DNA from: Carposina sasakii
Taxonomy: Eukaryota > Arthropoda > Insecta > Lepidoptera > Carposinidae
Direction of reading: 5' to 3'
NCBI GenBank assembly: GCA_014607495.2
Contig: CP053156.1
Location: 4,154,001-4,218,000, forward strand
DNA length: 64,000 nucleotides
The translations under genes were made by a program, and so were the position numbers. The notes beneath the pieces are model-generated. The model was not told where the DNA came from. It worked only from the letters and a program-made list of their open reading frames with translations, and searched no databases. Of the stretch, positions 52,978 through 64,000 are shown one piece after another (within the stretch, counting starts at the first letter, position 1; the number at the start of each line of letters is the position of its first letter).

Positions 52978-55900
52978 TCAGCTAATGAGGACGGTTTCTA
53001 TCTTGAGCAGTTGCCTCAGTTTGTCAGTGACGCGCACGAGGGCCACTTTCGAAGCGCGCACATTGACCTTCTCGCCCGCGCACAGCAGCTGGTGACACTG
53101 TGCGCGTTCGAGAAACTCCGACGTGCGGATTTCGCGAAGCAGCTCTTTCGGGGAGCCAGACCCGCAATGGATTTGTTTCAGCAAGCTCTCCTTGGACTTG
53201 ATCTGTAAATAATAGAGAATGTTATTTGAAGAGGAGTAAGTATGCACCTACTAAAGGAAATAATTGGTCCCGCCAGAGTCACTACATTGTCCAATGTTTG
53301 TGTGCAATGTACAGAGAAATTTGGTAGGTACCTACTAAGTAATCCCAGATATAAGTAATTTTTTAGGCAAATTTCCAAATTCCGACATTTTGTTTTTCTG
53401 CAGACCACGCGGCGCGGACTGAGTGATCCCTTAGGAAACATCAGTAACTTTTCATTGCGAAACTCAGAAAGAGTTAGAATTTCCACTAAAGGGTAAAAGA
53501 AAATAACGATAATTGCGAATGATGGCCATTACATTACCTGTAATACGTTGGTAATATCCTGCAGCAGACACCACAAGCCGTCGCTCGGCTGCCCCCCGCT
53601 GGTGCGCAGGCTGTAGAAGGGCGGCAGGGGAGCCTCCGTGCACTGGATCTCCAGCGTGGAGTCCGGCGGCGGCAGGGGAGAGCACGGCGGCGGCGACAGC
53701 AGGGAGTCGCAGCCTAGCTCTTCGCTATCTAAATACAATTTGAAAAAAAACACAAAAATTGTAATAAAATCTAAACGATCCCAAAAGATGATTAATTAAC
53801 TGATGATGATTCATGTAAAACAGTGATTATTTCCATGTATGCAAATTATCATGATATAAGGGAAATCAAAGTTTCACACCTATTATTTCAGCCGGTGATG
53901 GAAATTTCCAAGGTTCAGTGCATTTGCCTTGGACATCTGTTAAATGCAAGCGCAGAAACGTCGTGGCTGGACCATCGGTGAGCTCCTCTGGAGTCTGGCC
54001 GGCGTAGGTCCCGAGCAGAGGGTCAGCACCGTACGAGAGGAGCAGCCTGATGATTTCGACGTGAGAGTTCTCACAAGCTTCATGGAGAGGCCTGAAAGAA
54101 GTAAAAAATAATATAAACATTAATTGTTATTAACGCTAATGTCGAGTCCAGTTTTTGTAATTATAAACCAAACTGATTACATTACGCTGTAGGGGAGTAA
54201 GCAAAAATAAATCATACCGTATGCCGCCTTGAGCAGCGGCAGACACGTTAGCACCGTACTGCAGCAGCAGGCGCGCTATCCTTACGTGCCCTTTAGCCGC
54301 AGCCACGTGTAATGGAGTGAAGCCGGCGTTGTCCTTTGACGAAGGTTCTGCATTCATTTTCTCCAAGCAGTATGCCACACAGTCCTGAAATAATAAAATA
54401 TGGTTAATTCGACTAATGAGTGTTATAAAAGTATGCATCAGTCTAATAGTAGCGACAATCTATGTAGAACTTACCGTGTAACCGAGTCGGGCCGCTTTGT
54501 GTAAATGTGTTTCCCCTTCACTTTTTTTTACGATCCAACTTTTTATTTCCTTGAGAATGTCATGTGCAGACTCTGGACTCGGCTTTGGTGCATGTCTGCG
54601 TATTTTAATACTTTGATCTCGTCGTATAATCTTCTTCTTTTTCCTAATGTAATCGAATCCAGAACTTAATTTCCTTCTACCGAATAGTCGTTTGAAGCGT
54701 CTCTTATTTGGATCAGTTGTTGCCGGTAAGACAATATTTTCTCCTTCTTTGATAACTCCTTCCTCTGTAGAAGGACTTTTTGTTTCTTCTTTCTTGTGTT
54801 TAATTGATCCTTCTCTATTACGTTTATTATTTGGGGCAGTATTCATTAAATTATTTCGTTTTTTCAAACGAAGTAGACGACCTTTAGCGTCACATTTTTT
54901 TAAATTCGAGCTTCTTAATCCATCCCGTGTGGAATTAGATCTTCTTTTAATCTTGTCTTTGACAATTTTTTTCAACTTATTTTTAGATTTACATTCTGGT
55001 TCCTTTTTAACTTCTATAATTGTTTCTGGAGATGATTCTTTATTTTCCTCAAGTTCTTCTTCACGACAAGATATCGGAGGTGCAGACGCGGGACGTTCAT
55101 CACCAAATACTTCCTTAATAGTGGCGCGTTGTTTTAATAATCTGCTCTCAGTTCTAGTTCTTGTTTTCAGCATCACTGGAGCAAACTCTTCTGTAGCCCC
55201 AATCAAACCGTTTGTGTTGTTGATAAAATCATTTCTAAAGGTTGAAACTGTTTCTTTTCTAAAAGCACCCAAATAATAAATTTCTTCCATTAACTTTTCT
55301 TTTGTTGCACTTAAATTACCTTTGTCTCCATCTTTTACGAGACCCAAACTAGGAGTGGGTAACAACTCTGATGTATTAGAACTTTTTGGAATAAGTTTAG
55401 GGGTTCTATCATCTCTATCTTTTTCTTTAATTTTTTTTCTAGTATCTTCCTTTTTCCCGCATTTTTGTATAAGAACGTCAACTATAGATGTTCGTTTTTT
55501 ATTATTGGTTGACGATGAGAAATTTGTCGACGTTGATGCTTCAGAATCATAATGCAATCGGTTTGGAGCAGTATAACTGGAATTTGATTCCAAATCACTA
55601 TCCAAAGTGAGCTTGTCTTGGCGCCTAGCAAATATATCATCAGTAGCAGCCGAAGGAGCTGACGATGGTGCTGGAGAAAGGGGAGCGGGGTCTAAATCAG
55701 GAAGTGATGTTGATCCACGTGTAAATAAAGATCCGGATGCCTTACTAAATGGACCGTCAGACCGACCTCTTGGTATGGCTATCAGTCTTGTTGGCATACG
55801 AAGAGATCGTTTGTATTTATAAAGTTCTTCTTCCCATCCTGGATAGAAATCAGAACCATCACCAAAGCCAGGTCTACGCACGGGAGTTGAGCAGGTGCTG

Positions 55901-58900
55901 TTACTACTGCTTTCCAATTTCTTTGATGAAGTAGATTTTACTGGAGTTTTGTTATGATTTAGTTTACTTTCTTCATTTTTCGTGTTCTTTCTTAACCTCA
56001 GTCGACTTGCTACTGTAACATCGTCATCTGAATCTGAACTCGAATCGTTATTATGAGTTTCGAGTTTATTACTATCCATCGAAAAAGATTTTGTTTTCAA
56101 CCTTGAGTTTTGACGTGTTAATTTACCTTTTATTTGTAATTCATCCGTTTGTTTTATCATAGAATCTAAAGATTTCCTACTGTTTTTATTCATATCAACA
56201 TCGCAACATTCTAATTTAACATAAGCTGATTTCTCCGATAAATCTTTTAATAACTTGTAGTTTAAAATATCTTTGTTTTCTTTTTCTTTTAGCAGTTTGG
56301 TTTCTTTTTCCTTTAAAATTTTACTTTTTATTAATGGTACGTCATCATCAGTTGACTCGGATTCTTCCTTTACTACTGTTTTTATTTCATTATCTTTCGG
56401 TTCCTGTTTAATATTTAGCGTAGATGCTGAAGATGAACTAAGGTTTTTCTTTTTCAGTTTAATTTTGTTGTTAATTCTACCTTTTTTACTACTGTCGCAT
56501 TTTTTATCTATTTTTCTTTTTTCTGTTTTGTCTCCAACTTTATTCTTTATTTTGTCATAACCTACTTTTAGTGAATTATTCTTATGTTTTTTTCTAAAGA
56601 CTTTTTGCGATTTTTGCGAAATACCACGTTTTCCCTTAGAATCACTATCTTTTTCTTCAACATTTGTAGAAGTTTGAAGTTTTATCAGTTCAATATTATC
56701 GTCATCGCTTGTTTCTTTATAATTTTCAGATCTTTCTGTGGACTTCTCCATCTTCACATTGATGCTTGCAACATCAAAATCTTTATGTTGTATTTGAATA
56801 ACCGTTTCCGAAGTAGAAGCAATATCGTTAACGTTATCCTCAGTAGGTTCTTGTTTTATAACAATAGCAGGAATTATATCTGGAGTATCTTCTTGAACTA
56901 CAGGTTCTTGTATATCTTTACTTTCAACAGTAGGACAAGAATCTGCTTTAGTTTCATTATCATCAAAAGAATCGATTATTTTTCTTTGGATTTTCTTCTT
57001 AGGACAACCTGTTTTTAATTGCTCCATAAAGCTATCGCAAGCGCTGGCCCAATCTAAATCATCATCTGGTGGCATGTTAAGATCTTGTTCAAATTCATTT
57101 AAAATTGGTTCTGTTTTTATTGGAATCTGGGCATCTTTTTCAATTTCATCAATATTCATTGGTTCACTTTTAACTTCCGCAATAATGTTATTTAGAGTAT
57201 TTTCACTTTTTATCACTGATTCGAGGCGTAGGTCTTCTCGAATTTGGTTAAATAGATGTTGTTTCTGAGATTTTGGAAGCGGTTTATTCCTTTCATCTTC
57301 GGTTTGTTCCAATTTTCTTTCTACTCTTATACTGTCATGGGGCATCACTTTTAACTCTGCTTTTGTTCGTATTCGAGACGAGACATCACTTTCTGGAGAT
57401 TTAGTTTTTGTTTCACTATTACAATTATTAAACTCTGAATCGCATGCAATAGAATCCACAGCTTTTGGCATCTGAATATGATGTTCTTTATTGGGAGCTA
57501 CCTGAGTATGGGTAGTTTTTAATAAGTTATGACCTTGCGTTTCTATGTCTTGATCCTTTGTTAGGTCTGTTATTTCTAGATCATCGTCGGCATCATCTAT
57601 AACAATTAACTCAGAAATTTGCCTTGCCGGCCTCAGTGGTTCCACAAATCCAGTTTGTTTTGTTTCCAAACTATTTCGGAGTATACTTAGTACCCGTTTA
57701 TTAGCTGGTACACCACTATGAGGACTTACAGGCACTGGGTGTGTTAATTCGTTGTTGTTCGGAAGTTTCTGTATTACATGACGACTATTATTAGGTGGAA
57801 TTCTTTCTGGGTGATAATGACTATGATAATCTTTGTAGTCTCTACCAGTTGGTGGATTGCATGAAGTGTTAGGATATCGATGGTTCAAGTGTGGTTGTTG
57901 ATACATACTTGAGGAAACAGACCTCTTCTGCTCGTTTTGATAAGCCTCTAATTGCTTGTGGCTACTATAACTGTAGACAGGCTGACTCATTAATTGCTGT
58001 TGTTCTCTAGCTGATTGATTTAAGCGTTCTATCCGACTGTCAGCAGACCAAGTTTCATACCGAACTATTTTTTCAGGAATGTTACTGATTATTGGTGCAG
58101 CCGGCCGTTTTCTTTCCTCTATTATGCAATGTCTGTCATCACGTATTCTACTGTCACTATGGCGCTCATCAGTAACCGACCTTGTGAGATCTATTCTTTG
58201 AACGTAATCTGTTCTTACAACAGGAGCATTGTACTTAGAACGGTCTGGATATGCTTGATGACGGGCCTCGACCGGATATGATACAGTTGCCGGTAATTGC
58301 CTTTGGGAATCATAAGCTCCATTATATCTAGCTGGAACGTGTCCCCCTTGTAGAGAATTACTTATGCTATGCGTTGGTGCTCTTTCTCTATATTGATTAA
58401 AATCTGGTGCAAAGTCGACTTTATGAGATGCTACATATCCTGTTCCTGTCACAGTTTGAGATGAAGACTGTCGGCTACCTGATGACGCTCTGCTATGCAA
58501 AACTTTATTTTCCATTGTTGCAGAATCGATTGAATCATCCTGTGTCGTGGAGGAGTCCGCAGAATTTTTTACTGTTTTAACGGACAGATCAAGAGGTGAC
58601 TCTCTTTTTTGTTTAGTTTGGTTCATTTGATTTACTAAAGTTGTGACAGAGACAGTCATTCGTGGCTGTTGACTAGGATAACCAGGTTTAACAGTAGAAC
58701 GTGCAGGTGATGTTTGGACTTGATTTGTTCCCGCATAGTCATATCCAGACTTTGCTGTCGTTAGTGTGCGGTATGTAGATCTCGATGGCAATGACGAATT
58801 CTGAACAGGTGTAGATGCACTAGGTCCAAACCTCACCGAAGATGTTGAAGGAATGGGATAAGAATATCCACTTCTACCCTCTGTCGTTCTACTCATATTA

Positions 58901-60164
58901 GGGTAGTCTATTCGTGACATGTGTTTAACTTCTTGTGTATGCGTGAATGCTGGAGGTACAGGCACAGGAACACGTTCTAGCGGCCTCGCCGCATAAGAAG
59001 GATTAACTAAGTCCGACGAAAGTTTATATGAAGAATGTTGTTGAGTTTCCACTCTATGGTTTTGTACTGGCTGTGTTACTGGTATGGGTCTATAACCAGA
59101 GTACGCCTGTTGGTGGTCATACTTTCTCGGAGGAATGGACGGCATTCGATCGTAATGAGTTCCTGGACGGCTATAGGGTGACGGTTCATGACGTTGATGC
59201 ACAGGCGGATATGCTTGGCTTGGTCGTCCGTCAATCGGAGCCATCCTCTGTGATGAGTGCGTTTGAGGTGGCTGGGGGTGATGTATCGGTGGTACGCGAT
59301 CATTATGCGGTGGAGGCGGCGCAACCGCGTACGCATATCGTTGTGGTGGTGGACTCGCCGTAGAAGGCTCACGTAACCTTGAAGTAGTATGTTGAGGTAA
59401 CGAGCTTGACATTCGAGCATATGTTTGAGGGCTGTGACGAGGAGGCAAAGAAGGCTGAGAAGTGTGAACAGAGGGGCCTTGGGAAGTCCGACCATCGGGC
59501 ATCGCAGTCTCGTAGTGATAACGAGAATAAGATTCCGGAGGTCGCGCAACTGAGTAAGGATCCGGTGGCCTTGTTGGTGTAAAATGTTCAGACGACTGCA
59601 CTCGGTGGCTAGATGGTCGATACGACGATGGATTATCTTGTGGCGGTTCAGTAGGTTGCTGCGGGGCCGTTGATGGAGGCCTTGCTGGAGATGGACAAGG
59701 TGCAGCGGGCGCAGGTGCAGGCGAAGGCAATGAACTTCTCGGTGGAGGTTTATGAATAATGTGTGAGGGTGGTGACAAAGCACCATTCACTTCCTCATCA
59801 TCCTCAGTTTCTGGTTGTTCCTTCCGTTTTTCTGCAGCTTCTCGCATTACCGTGGCTTTGTGTATGATATGTGGTTCTGGTTCCAAAGGCTCAGATGGTG
59901 GCCTTGGGGGTGCAGCAACAGTCGGGAGGAGAGGCGTGGAGGGCGGAGCTGCGGCAGCCGACGGCGGTCGTGAAGTCGGGGCAGGAGCACCAGACTGGGC
60001 TGGAGCACCTTCCTCGTGATTCGGGGCGCCCGCCGACCAAACAGGCTGTGCAGAGCCGTCTGCTTGGGTCTGCTTCGGTAACCCCAAAAAGTACTGGCGT
60101 GTTCCTTCCAGTACATTGTTGAGCGTTACGTCCATACTATGATTACGCTAACGCTTAGCAGCAC
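52978..60164 (-). CDS. BCOR: BCOR-like Polycomb corepressor (ankyrin repeats, PUFD)
   Basis: Coding starts at 60135 in an exon whose acceptor is at 60164. Coding exons are 60135-54475, 54384-54218, 54091-53880, 53728-53538 and 53202-52978, all in phase, about 2151 residues. The long N-terminal part is Pro/Ser/Tyr/His-rich and disordered. It carries the CtBP-binding motif PLDLS near residue 514 and an acidic SUMO-interaction-like patch (LIVIDDADDDLEITDL) near 840. Lys/Asp/Glu-rich sequence follows. The C-terminus has ankyrin repeats (THLHKAARLGYT, FTPLHVAAAKGHVRIARLLL, RPLHEACENSHVEIIRLLLS) and a PUFD-like domain (YSLRTSGG to LLKIETVLIS). This order is that of BCOR/BCORL1, the scaffold binding PCGF1-type RING fingers in PRC1.1. 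A single 5.66-kb exon encodes 88% of it. Upstream non-coding exons were not found. Confidence 0.92.
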
Positions 60165-62278
60165 CTGGAAAACAAAATAAACACAATTAGTTTGCAGTTA
60201 GGCACATTATTTAAAAAAGCATAGAAATTCACCAATCATTGGGGCAAAATTAACATAAGAAAGACTACAAAAGTTGTCGAAGGTGTGTAGTGGGGTCGTT
60301 ACCCGCCGGCTGCCCTTGAGCGTACTTCGCCCCCACACTCACACTTGAATACCCGTTCCATAACCGTAGCGCAAAGGTACGAATACCTACTCTGGCAACC
60401 AACTTCCGCGCGTCCTCGTACATTGTGACAAATTGCTGAACGTAGGCCTATCATTTAATTTAAAATTGTCATTTTAAACCAGTTCAAACAGAATATAAGT
60501 GACGGAACGTTTCAATAAGTAGGAACTTATCCTCACATATCCAATGTCTTAAGTAAAATTAATAAATAACGATAACCCATAATTTGTTATTCGCAGTGTC
60601 CTGCATGAATGCAGAGGCGTGCAGACATGACGGAAGGTAAACACGGCGCGTCCCGGGCGTCTCCCAGGCGACGGCGGATCGATGCCGGAGCCCGGGCTGA
60701 GCTGCACCCGCCATACCTAGGCTTGCTTTGTTATTTATAGACAGACATAGGTATTTCATGATGTATTTCGTAATAATCATCCTAAATTTTAAAATACTAC
60801 CTAGTACTTATAAATAAATAGTCTACGTTTTCATTTGTTACAATACCCATAGTCGGTTTGAGAACTAAATCGTATTTTTAAAAAATAATGTATTTTTTTA
60901 CTACGAAATGCTACGAATTTTATAGCTTATCATCTATCATTCATTGACCCGTAGGTCAAGTATACGTAGTAAAATACTTGATCTCGTACTAGAAACGTAA
61001 TGCAGTGCAGCCATGCGGTGCGCACAAGATGCAATTACAGCGCTTCACTTGTACGGCCTCCGTTGTGTGCCGCGCGTCGTGAGGAAAGTGTATAGACAGT
61101 ATAGATAATAAATATTCTACGATAGAAAGGTAGGCGACAATACCTCGATAAGTGTATTTTATCGACGAGATTGTAAGGTTCTTTCTTGCACATGTTTACT
61201 AATGTATTTTTACATCTAAAGTCCATTCTTCAGAACGCAAGAACTACACACCACACTGTAAAACGTAATATTGCTAAGTAGGGAGTTTTATCATGACAGT
61301 AAACTTGTATCTTGTAACCTGTGATGTTTTTTTGTTGTTTATAAATATTGTATTACTTGTGCATTATACGATAGGTATCCGGCATCGGCTTCTTCTCACA
61401 AGTCCTCCCTTCATAATGCCTGCACCCGTATGATGAATTTGCCAAGAGCGAGATGTCTCACTTTTAAACGTCAAATTCACAGAGCTAAGTAATAATTAGA
61501 CAAGGCAAGTGTTTCTACTCGATGTGTAAAAAGGGATTGCAAACCACTTTTATCAGCTCTAACTACGGGTCAATCAGTATAAAATGATACTGTATACTCA
61601 CTTGTGCTTGTGACTACCCTGCTTGATGAGAATGGCAGTCCCCAGTGGCATTCATGTCTCTGGCCTTTTAGACTGCGATACCTGGAACCAAACAGAACGT
61701 AAATTAGGACCCAATAAATAGAGAAAAACGTAAACAGGAAAAACAGTTGTAGGTGTCCTGATATTCTTTATTGTAGACACAAACACAGAGAGTACGTCAT
61801 GTGCAACAAAAAGAAAAAAATTACACTTCCATACACTTAAACTAGGCGCCAAACAAACAGTTGCTTCTATTATGATATTAAAGGGCAGAAGATGCCAATA
61901 AAGGTCACCCATAAATAAAACGATGTGTGAACTAGTCAACCTAGAACAGAGTAAGTATATTCTTTGACCTAGAATGAAATCCAGAGTAAATAAATAAGCT
62001 ACAAGTAATCAAAGTCCATATCCCACGCCAAACTAAACATCATTCGTAGAAATCGTCCGACAAGACAAATTGACTGAATTCCATATTGTAAAACGAGAAC
62101 GAGAACCACGAAACTAACCCCGTCACCGATAAACACAGTTTCATGTTACTCTAAGTCGAGTCACAAGTTAGTTTTACTGAGCTGAGTGAGCTACAAGTGA
62201 ATCAATGTTCTTTATAGCAGTTTAGTTTGAAGATGATTGAGGCTTATCTATCATTCTTATCTTCTTATTCCTCTATGC
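60165..62278. other. Region upstream of the BCOR-like coding sequence
   Basis: Probably 5' intron or promoter DNA of the BCOR-like gene, including a GC-rich patch at 60595-60720. No coding exon was recognised. It holds the partial MITE D at 61424-61570. Confidence 0.4.
61424..61570 (+). mobile_element. MITE family D, partial copy
   Basis: Starts GCACCCGTATGATGAATTTG and continues through GAGATGTCTCAC and CAAATTCACAGAGCTAAG to TTTATCAGCTCTAAC. The right arm is missing. Confidence 0.7.
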
Positions 62279-62548
62279 TATATACAGGTTGTAACAAAAA
62301 GGGTATGTTAAGCGAAAAGCTATGTAAATAGCCTACTATAGAGAATCTATTTCCAAAATTTGAGACTCGAAATCACATTTTAATTTTTCAAGAATGTATG
62401 AAAATTCCTGAGATATTTAAAAATTCTCCATACTATCGGCAAAAATAAACATGTGATTTCGGGTCTCAAATTTTGTGGACAGGTTCTCTACATAGCTTAT
62501 TTACATAGCTTTTCGCTTAACATACCCTTTTTGTTACAACCTGTATAT
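62279..62548. mobile_element. MITE family C, long-arm fold-back
   Basis: About 270 bases with nearly perfect arms of roughly 50 bases: TATACAGGTTGTAACAAAAA at the left, its complement at the right. TA-type ends suggest a Tc1/mariner relative, by inference. Confidence 0.8.
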
Positions 62549-62649
62549 AACCAATAAGTACTAAAGTACATTAACATGATAGCAGTTGAACTGGTTATCC
62601 TGCTTACTCACAACGCCTAGGTTGAATTGCGAATTTCGACAAGTAATTA

Positions 62650-62997
62650 TAAAGAGGTGCCTACATTGGGGTTGAGAACCGTCCTGTTTTCCCAGGATAT
62701 GTCCTGCTTTTTGGGGTGTCCTGGGCTGTCCTGTAGATAGTTTTTAAGCATCGTCCTGGTTTTTAAAGTCCTGACACATCCGACATGGGGCAAATAAGCA
62801 TTAGCGGCACCTCTAGAAAGCCTAAAACAAGCAAATACGTAGTCACCGGCACTGAATGTGTTAAAGACCTATGTTTTGAAATTCGCAAGCCACTAACTCC
62901 CTCCAATCGTATTGTCACTGGGCTCGCACATGTATAGTCCTGAGTTTTAATTGAAATGTCCTCGTATTTCTTCCTCAAATACTGATGGCAACCCTAG
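62650..62997. mobile_element. Element ending GATGGCAACCCTAG
   Basis: The right end GATGGCAACCCTAG and interior (GTGACAATACGATTGGAG in complement) match the halves of a split copy around 42411-42900. About 350 bases, non-coding, family not known to me. Confidence 0.55.
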
Positions 62998-63078
62998 CCT
63001 ACATACTACGTTTTTTTCTAAACAGAACAAGTTCGTCAATAAACTTTTAATAAACAGGTAAACAGTGACAAATGTGTC

Positions 63079-63360
63079 ATATACAGAATGATTTTTGGTC
63101 GTCAACGTTCCCGAAAACTACGGAATCTCCTCATCACGATCATTTTTCTCCATGGAAGCATACCTGGGAAGTGTCTGGTTCCCAAGATATTAGGGTCCAA
63201 AGTTGAGTAAATAGACTGCGTTTTTCTGCATAAATGCACATAGACGCGCGTATCAAGATTTTTTCACGAGAAATAATTGATATCTGTCTATGATAAAACT
63301 AGCACAAACACTAGACACTATAAATTTCGCCCGATCAAGAAATTAAAATTTGTTTTTCAA
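63079..63360 (+). mobile_element. MITE family A, 3'-truncated copy
   Basis: Starts ACAGAATGATTTTTGGTCGT, very close to the 919 copy. It breaks off at about 63360 where another repeat begins. Confidence 0.75.
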
Positions 63361-63368
63361 AAAATTAT

Positions 63369-63623
63369 GATGATGATGATCTCCGACCGTATTTCGGCTA
63401 AGGCGACCAATCTTTACGGAGATTGGCCAGGTACGCAGGAGATATTATAGTGCACAAGTGTGTGCGCAAACACAGATGCAATCTCTATTCCCTCACTCTC
63501 ATAGTCCGATGGGACGGAAAGCCGACACGACCGGAGAGAGATCAAGCGCAGGACCAACGGTTTTAAGTGCTTTCCGAGGCACGAGCTAAGTGACGATTTG
63601 GCAATATTAAAATCTGTACATGA
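63369..63623 (+). repeat. Second copy of the 27002 repeat
   Basis: Begins GATGATGATGATCTCCGACC and ends ATTAAAATCTGTACATGAAA. Just beyond it, GACTGGGATCGAACC resembles an inverted tRNA B box, suggesting a SINE link. Confidence 0.75.
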
Positions 63624-64000
63624 AATAAATTCATTGGTACAGGCCCGTGACTGGGATCGAACCGCTTGGATATATTATATATTGTCATATATAATAATAG
63701 TGTCATAACCGCCCTCAAGATAGACAGTTTCTCTCAAAATAGTTTCACGTGTGGATCACACCGTCACACAAGGAACAGATTGTAAAAGATCATCGGGATG
63801 AAGCCATAGGATAAATAACCGTATTGTAAACCATTTGTTTACTAATAAATAAAATGACGCGCATGCATACTTAAAGTAAAATAATCAATATTTTCATTAC
63901 TGCGTAACAGTAGTGAGCTGAGCGATGATTGAGGCGATGATGAAAAAGTCACGACCTTGATCATTTCGATTGAACATTCATTTCTGTTCACAAATTGATA

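Noticed and set aside
54692..57268. Plus-strand Phe/Ser/Leu-rich open frames
   Set aside because: They are antisense shadows of the Lys/Glu/Asp-rich BCOR-like coding exon.

Overview
This window reads as nuclear DNA of an insect, most likely a moth or butterfly (Lepidoptera). It is AT-rich, has GT-AG introns, and holds four conserved animal genes separated by dense small transposons. Several repeats are of types abundant in lepidopteran genomes, such as the tail carrying CCACGCGGACGGAGTCGCGG. The species cannot be told from the sequence alone.

Layout. (1) 1-10179 is intron or upstream DNA full of repeats. It includes a decayed DIRS-type tyrosine-recombinase retrotransposon at about 5219-10129. 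(2) 10180-30571, plus strand: fourteen exons of an ADAM10-family sheddase (kuzbanian or kuzbanian-like), from the prodomain to a stop codon after an unusually long cytoplasmic tail. The signal-peptide exon was not found. (3) 34578-38880, plus strand: a seven-exon BTB/POZ protein of about 812 residues with an AT-hook-like motif, which I do not recognise beyond its domain. (4) 41871-47782, minus strand: Contactin, with a C-type lectin domain, six Ig domains, four FN3 domains and a GPI signal. (5) 52978-60164, minus strand: a BCOR-like Polycomb corepressor with a CtBP motif, ankyrin repeats and a PUFD domain. (6) 60165-64000: repeats only.

Roles. ADAM10 proteases cleave Notch and adhesion proteins at the cell surface. 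Contactin is a septate-junction and axon-glia adhesion protein. BCOR is a PRC1.1 scaffold. The BTB protein looks nuclear. Nothing suggests these neighbours act in one pathway; this is an ordinary gene-rich stretch of a eukaryotic chromosome.

Most of the unusual material lies in the non-coding DNA. A 30-bp minisatellite repeatedly copies the splice donor of an ADAM10 tail exon. The DIRS relic still shows its inverted ends, internal complementary region and a spliced ORF1 whose intron holds four long tandem repeats, and it sits inside a 31-bp direct repeat next to a splice acceptor. Other points are a double fold-back hairpin in the BTB intron, a hAT element with a perfect 8-bp duplication, a THAP-domain relic, and a possible unassigned coding exon upstream of Contactin. 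No wholly new system is evident.
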